This document shows positions 59,801 to 64,000 of a stretch of 64,000 nt of DNA, piece by piece (positions within the stretch are counted from its first letter, which is position 1; every line of letters starts with the position of its first letter). Both the position numbers and the translations under genes were made by a program. The stretch is from Mytilus galloprovincialis (taxonomy: Eukaryota; Mollusca; Bivalvia; Mytilida; Mytilidae): assembly GCF_965363235.1 (NCBI RefSeq), contig NC_134848.1, forward strand, positions 60,536,181 through 60,600,180, written 5' to 3'. The notes below the pieces were generated by a model. That model saw only the letters and a list, made by a program, of their open reading frames with translations. It made no database searches and had not been told where the DNA came from.

Positions 59801-62800
59801 AAAAACAAACAGACAAATAATAGTACAGAAGACACAACATAGAAAACTAAAGACTTAGCAACACGAACCACATCAAACACGGGGGTGCTCAGGAAGGGTA
59901 AAGAGATCCTGTTATTTATGTGTTATTGAATGTTATAACGTCTGACAAACACATGATAATGTATGTTGAGCTAGAATACAATTTAACATTAGACGCTGTT
60001 AAATTGTCGGATTTTGATATCAGACAAACATAATAGTTATCAAATGTACCAGGATTATAATTTGGCACGCCAGACGCTATTAATCATTATTAATATATTT
60101 GGTTGGTAATGAAATCGAAAGTAACATTTTTTGCTTCATCAAACCCGGTGTTAATGGTAATAAATTCGTCACCGAATGGTTCAAAGTCGATAATAACAAG
60201 AACAAGCAAAAATATTTATATAATCAAAATGCCACTTTATAATTTTGTAGGTCCAAAAAGCTTTTCCGAAATAGTCATTACCAGGGAACGTCAATTTTAT
60301 TGAAATGCAAACCTTGTCACCGCACTTCACTTACAGTGATCTGATAACTCCTTTTTATTTGTGTTCCTGTTTACTTTTATATCAACCAATGAAGTTAATG
60401 CTTTCAAATAAGTGAAGATGTGAATCATCACACAAAACAAAGGATCCCGACTAATTGTTCAATTGAAAGTACAACAATGTAGTATGCCTCGTTTTCAGAT
60501 GTTTGAAAGCGAGACTTGGACAAAGGATCAGCATTTTTAAGTCATATTATGGAAACGCTCAACACAAATTTCAAACGACAAAGATGTGAAAATACATGAA
60601 TACCTGAAATAAAGCAAACATTTAAAACCAATGTTTCATGTGTTTATTTCAATGAAATAATAGTTGTCAAAGGTACCAGGATTATAATTTAGTACGCCAG
60701 ACGCGTAATTATTCTAATAATTCTTATATGATTTGCATATAATGGAAAACGTTTATTGATGGGTGGAGAGGACTTCCGGTAGTGTTTCTTGTCGATATTT
60801 ATTTTTCGATAGACGACATTGACAGAACTACATTTTGTAATTAATGTAAACAAGATGGCGGGGACGTATAAAATATTTTTTTTCATTTCGAGTTCATCGT
60901 TATATGAAATGATATATATAACACATTTATTTGACTGATAATAAAATATTTTTATCGTTAATTGTTTATCATATATCAAATTTCATGGAGTACCTTTTTT
61001 TTACGTTAATCAAAAATATATATATTCGTGCACAAGACCATTTCAGTGACTCAAATATACGTGTGATATAGATTATGAGTGGAATATTAAAGTTCCTCTC
61101 TCAAATGTTAAAGAATCAAGTCATTCACCAACAGATCATGAAATTCCTTTGTGAGTGTATTAGTCGAGTTTGTACACCAATAAATTCCTTTATAAACAAA
61201 CTGATAAAGGCGTTTCATTCTATAAATATTCTTATCTTTGAAAAAATACTGGTTATAATGAAGAGCTCGTACCTTTTTTATCAGCTTTGTATCGTATATA
61301 GTGTTGCGGAGAGCTGTGGAATAAATGACACTTATCCAATAACTAAGTCTTGTATTGAAGAAATTATTTTTTTACACGAAAATGGTAGATGTTTGACGAT
61401 ATAGTAATTCACTTGGAAAGATGAATGTTAAATGTATCATGGCATGATACAATAACGCCTATACTGAAAGCTTACGAAATAAAACAAGAATAATATTTGT
61501 TAAGAATTTACATAAGAATATAACATTGTATTGTGTCCGCAACATTTTTTCTAGATTTACCTTCACCAAGAACGTCGAAAGCCAAGTATTTGAAAGCAAG
61601 GGATAGAAAAGAACCGAAAGAAGTGAAAGGCTATTTAACTATAAATGGTCCAACAAATAATAGGGGATTCCATTCATGAGATTTTGTATTGTTGTACATT
61701 GAATGTTTCAATTCAAATTATGATGTACAAAAATTACACAATTTTGTATGGAAATAGGTTTATTTACATCATGAGCTTAACAAAGCAATTTGACCGGCAT
61801 CACACGATTCGCAAATTATCTAGTGATGAAATAAATAACTTTTAATGATTATCACACAGTGGTGTATTAGTTTTTGACCTATGACTAGAAATAAAGAATG
61901 TATGAGTGTACATCATCTTTTTAATGAAAAATATTTTCTTTTTTTATAAAGATTACCAGCGACAACAACTTTTATGCACCTACCTACGGAGATTTTGATC
62001 CGAGATGTGACCTGAACGATTACGCCTGGGACACAGGGTGTCCGCATCCAACTTTACCAAAAGAAGCAAAGCCAAGATATCACGTTGGGCCTGCTGCAAT
62101 ACGTATGTATATTTGCCGAGGCGCTGTCAGTTTTCTTTTAAATAATGAGTTTGGTATATGTCGCCTATCTTCTATTACATGGTTTGGTATATCTCGGTTC
62201 TCATTTTGATATGCTTACTTAGACTATGTCCGTCCATAAAATAGGTTTTAATGTTTAAAAATGATGTCTTAAGCATCAGGTAATATCAATAACATTGAGA
62301 GAGGAAATGGGGAATATGTCAAAGAGATCACAACCCGACCAAAGACCATACAAAATTCGAAGGCCACCAATGGGTCTTCAACGCAGTGAGAAAATCCTGT
62401 ACCCGGATGTGGTCCTGAGCAGGCCCCTACACAATATATCTATTAATTTAACATCGTGGTAAGTGCGGTGGTTGACATTTACTCGTATCTTTATGCGTGC
62501 AACTTAGGACAGTTGGAATTCCGATCAGCTCTGTAATAGCCGACAACCTGTATACCAGCTGCAATAGTTTGCACCTGTCCTAAGTCAGAAATCACTAGTT
62601 TTTGTTTGTAGATGTGGTTCATTAGCGTTTCTTGTTTCTCGTTTTGTATATAGATTAGACCGTTGCTTTTTCCCGTTTAAATACTTTTACACATGTCATT
62701 TTATGGCACTTTATAGCTTGCTTTTCGGTGTGAGCTTAGGTTACATGTTAAAGACCGCACTTTGATCTATAATGGTTTACTTTTACAAATTGTGACTTGG

Positions 62801-63578
62801 ATGAGAGAGTTGTCTCGTTGGCAATCATACCACATCTTCTTATATCTATATTTTGATTGTTGAGAATATGTTTGTTGATAAAAATTGTTACCGAAAGACT
62901 CATGTTAAAACACGTCTTCCTTGTTCTCACACAGTGACCAACATTATTTTATATTGTCCCTTAAGTAGTGAACTACCAAAGTATTATATCCGTTTTGTGC
63001 ACATGCCAATTTATTTCCAAGTAATTTGAATAGAAAGCACTTATGAGAAAAATTGTAAAATGAACTGGTAAAGAATATACATAATAACAAAAATGCAGAA
63101 TTTCATAAAAATGACCATTATTTTGAAAGTGGTTTCCAGTACAACTATGCAATATCTTATATAGAACAGTCGCGCAATGTGTAGCACCTATTCAGGACGC
63201 TATTCATTTTATTTTGTAATTAGGGAAAGTTCTGCTAGATATTAAATATCGCTATACGCTATATAAAACATTCCCTCACAAACATTTTGATCCAAAATTA
63301 ACATCAGTAGCAAGAAAAGTGCAAAAATTAAACCTGGCAACATGCTTAGTTCCTATCTATAGAAATCATGAAATAAAAACTCCGCGAAAATTAATCACAT
63401 TGCAATATAACGTCATTTAAACTATACTGGTACCTGTATTTTGCAGCTGAAGAACCACTACCACTAGGTTATAAGACAGGAAATGAACCTGCACCTAAAC
63501 CTTGTGAAGGAAAACGAACAATAGACGCGTTCAACGATAATAACCTGTATAAATCTTTAGAAAAACTTCTAGATGAGG
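56839..63578 (+). CDS. Unrecognised multi-exon gene, partial (internal exons)
   Basis: Four candidate coding exons share compatible phases: 56839-56926 (KLWANKYPKLAKIMDGHNPG), 61555-61622 (DLPSPRTSKAKYLKARDRKE), 61952-62102 (FYAPTYGDFDPRC..WDTGCPHP) and 63447-63578 (YKTGNEPAPKPCEGKRT, ending LEKLLDEG). Donors are G|GTGAGT, GAA|GTGAAA (weak), C|GTATGT and G|GTAAGT; acceptors all end in AG after pyrimidine-rich tracts. Exons 3 and 4 are the best supported. The start and end are not in the window or not identified. The 'W..KYPKLAKI' phrase faintly recalls the linker region of parallel beta-helix proteins, but I do not assign a family. Introns are filled with repeats. Confidence 0.5.
57040..57175 (+). 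repeat. Dispersed repeat, family B (opposite orientation)
   Basis: 'ttagttttctatgttgtgtc' to 'tatgaagtctttcgcccctc' is the reverse complement of the family B start at 59727. It accounts for the 84-codon frame at 56940. Confidence 0.6.
57462..58032. mobile_element. MITE with TTAA target duplication
   Basis: The left end TTAAGGGAGCTCGCGGGTTT and the right end (reverse complement TTAAGGAGGCTCGAGGGTAT) are imperfect inverted repeats with TTAA outermost. The interior is AT-rich and non-coding. It belongs to a different family from the MITE at 5956. Confidence 0.65.
58033..59092. other. Intronic or intergenic, nothing recognised
   Basis: AT-rich DNA without supported features. Confidence 0.45.
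59093..59400 (-). repeat. Dispersed repeat, family A, full copy
   Basis: The clearest copy: 'caaaaatactgaactcagag', 'ggaaagtccataatcaaatg', 'tggtggataaaacctggttt' and 'tgatgcgcgaaccaaacgga'. The 149-codon plus-strand frame that covers it is an artefact of the repeat. Confidence 0.65.
59727..59910 (-). repeat. Dispersed repeat, family B
   Basis: 'gggacgaaagataccagagg' and 'aaaataaactgacaacgcca' mark the start of this copy. Confidence 0.65.
60020..60706 (+). repeat. Two truncated copies of a hammerhead-bearing repeat arm
   Basis: About 60030-60075 and 60655-60706 both carry 'taccaggattataattt' followed by 'acgccagacgc', the arm that elsewhere leads into the ribozyme core. Both stop matching within a few bases past the predicted ribozyme cleavage site. 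Between them I see no gene; the 66-codon frame at 60103 has no recognisable feature. Confidence 0.5.
60707..61554. other. Intronic or intergenic, nothing recognised
   Basis: The 109-codon frame at 61075 shows no domain or signal peptide that I can identify. 'acaagatggcgg' at about 60849 is a G/C-rich island in AT-rich DNA. Confidence 0.4.
62297..62850. repeat. Family E (inverted) followed by family C
   Basis: 62297-62460 has 'aatatgtcaaagagatcaca' and 'caccaatgggtcttcaacgc' (family E, minus). About 62560-62850 has 'gcacctgtcctaagtcagaa' and 'cgttggcaatcataccacat' (family C, plus). Both lie in the last visible intron of the unrecognised gene. Confidence 0.6.
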
Positions 63579-64000
63579 GTAAGTACAGTTGGTTTAACAA
63601 TGTAAATGAGTAATGTTACAACCAGCAAAGAGATAACTGGACTGTCAATGTGGTCTTTACACAACAATTGTACTACTCAATGTAACAGTGAGAAAAAGAA
63701 AAGAAAAAACAACAGGAAAATTAAGAAATAAAGAAATAAAGTATTTATTTCGTCAACAATCACATTCATAAGTTTTTAAATTTACATACAGTCACTGTGT
63801 GCAAATCCTAGTTCTGACGACCTAACATAAGGTGGTTCACAAAACTACAGGAATATAACTCTCTAAAACCAGCAGAACGTTTTACAAGTTTTTATTACTT
63901 AGGAAATAGCTTCTGAACATCAAACATAGTGTTTGTCCAACTGCTATGTTTACATTGAACTGTTTCCGGTTTATTGAATTTTTCATATATTTTATAAAAA
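63579..64000. other. Start of the next intron, nothing recognised
   Basis: Follows the donor at 63579. AT-rich, with no supported feature up to the window end. Confidence 0.45.

Overview
The window is AT-rich, CpG-poor eukaryotic DNA with spliced genes, microsatellites and many dispersed repeats. The gene content (a Toll-like receptor, a C-type lectin, VMO-I proteins) and repeat families that I recognise from bivalve, especially mussel, sequence suggest a marine bivalve, probably Mytilus or a close relative. This assignment is by recognition, not by a database search.

Layout. (1) About 1-22,600 and about 32,370-43,375 are two units of one segmental duplication. Each carries a four-exon gene: signal peptide, PAN/apple-like cysteine domain, then a vitelline-membrane-outer-layer-I (VMO-I) domain. 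The left copy (3043-16977) reads as an intact 286-residue protein. The right copy (33856-37982) has a nonsense codon and a 1-nt deletion and looks like a pseudogene. (2) Between the units lies a single-coding-exon Toll-like receptor (29425-31569, 714 aa) with a TATA box, a probable 5' UTR intron and two IRF/ISRE-like motifs. (3) About 43,400-49,300 holds only repeats, including a fold-back transposon packed with CpG-containing motifs. (4) A minus-strand secreted C-type lectin gene (51525 to about 49316) has a stop codon in its last domain exon. (5) About 52,000-64,000 holds a Harbinger-like element, TTAA-flanked MITEs and scattered plus-strand exons of a gene I do not recognise, which continues beyond the window.

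The most notable structure is in intron 2 of the left VMO-I gene. A 5'-truncated Penelope-like retroelement sits exactly at the exon 3 splice acceptor, so the element's 3' end now supplies the acceptor. A 5.3-kb composite element is nested inside it. This nested element has inverted ends and four copies of a complete type I hammerhead ribozyme: two on the minus strand in 0.98-kb direct repeats, and two on the plus strand in a 287-bp head-to-tail dimer. It also encloses a satellite array of about 11 units of 185 bp. Other hammerhead-bearing repeats, in various states of decay, are scattered through the window.

The paralogous unit supplies empty sites for several insertions (the MITE at 5956, the exon 3 insertion, the fold-back element at 21684), so these insertions can be dated relative to the duplication. 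The three recognisable host gene types (TLR, C-type lectin, VMO-I) are all plausible secreted or surface recognition proteins, but nothing in the sequence shows that they work together.
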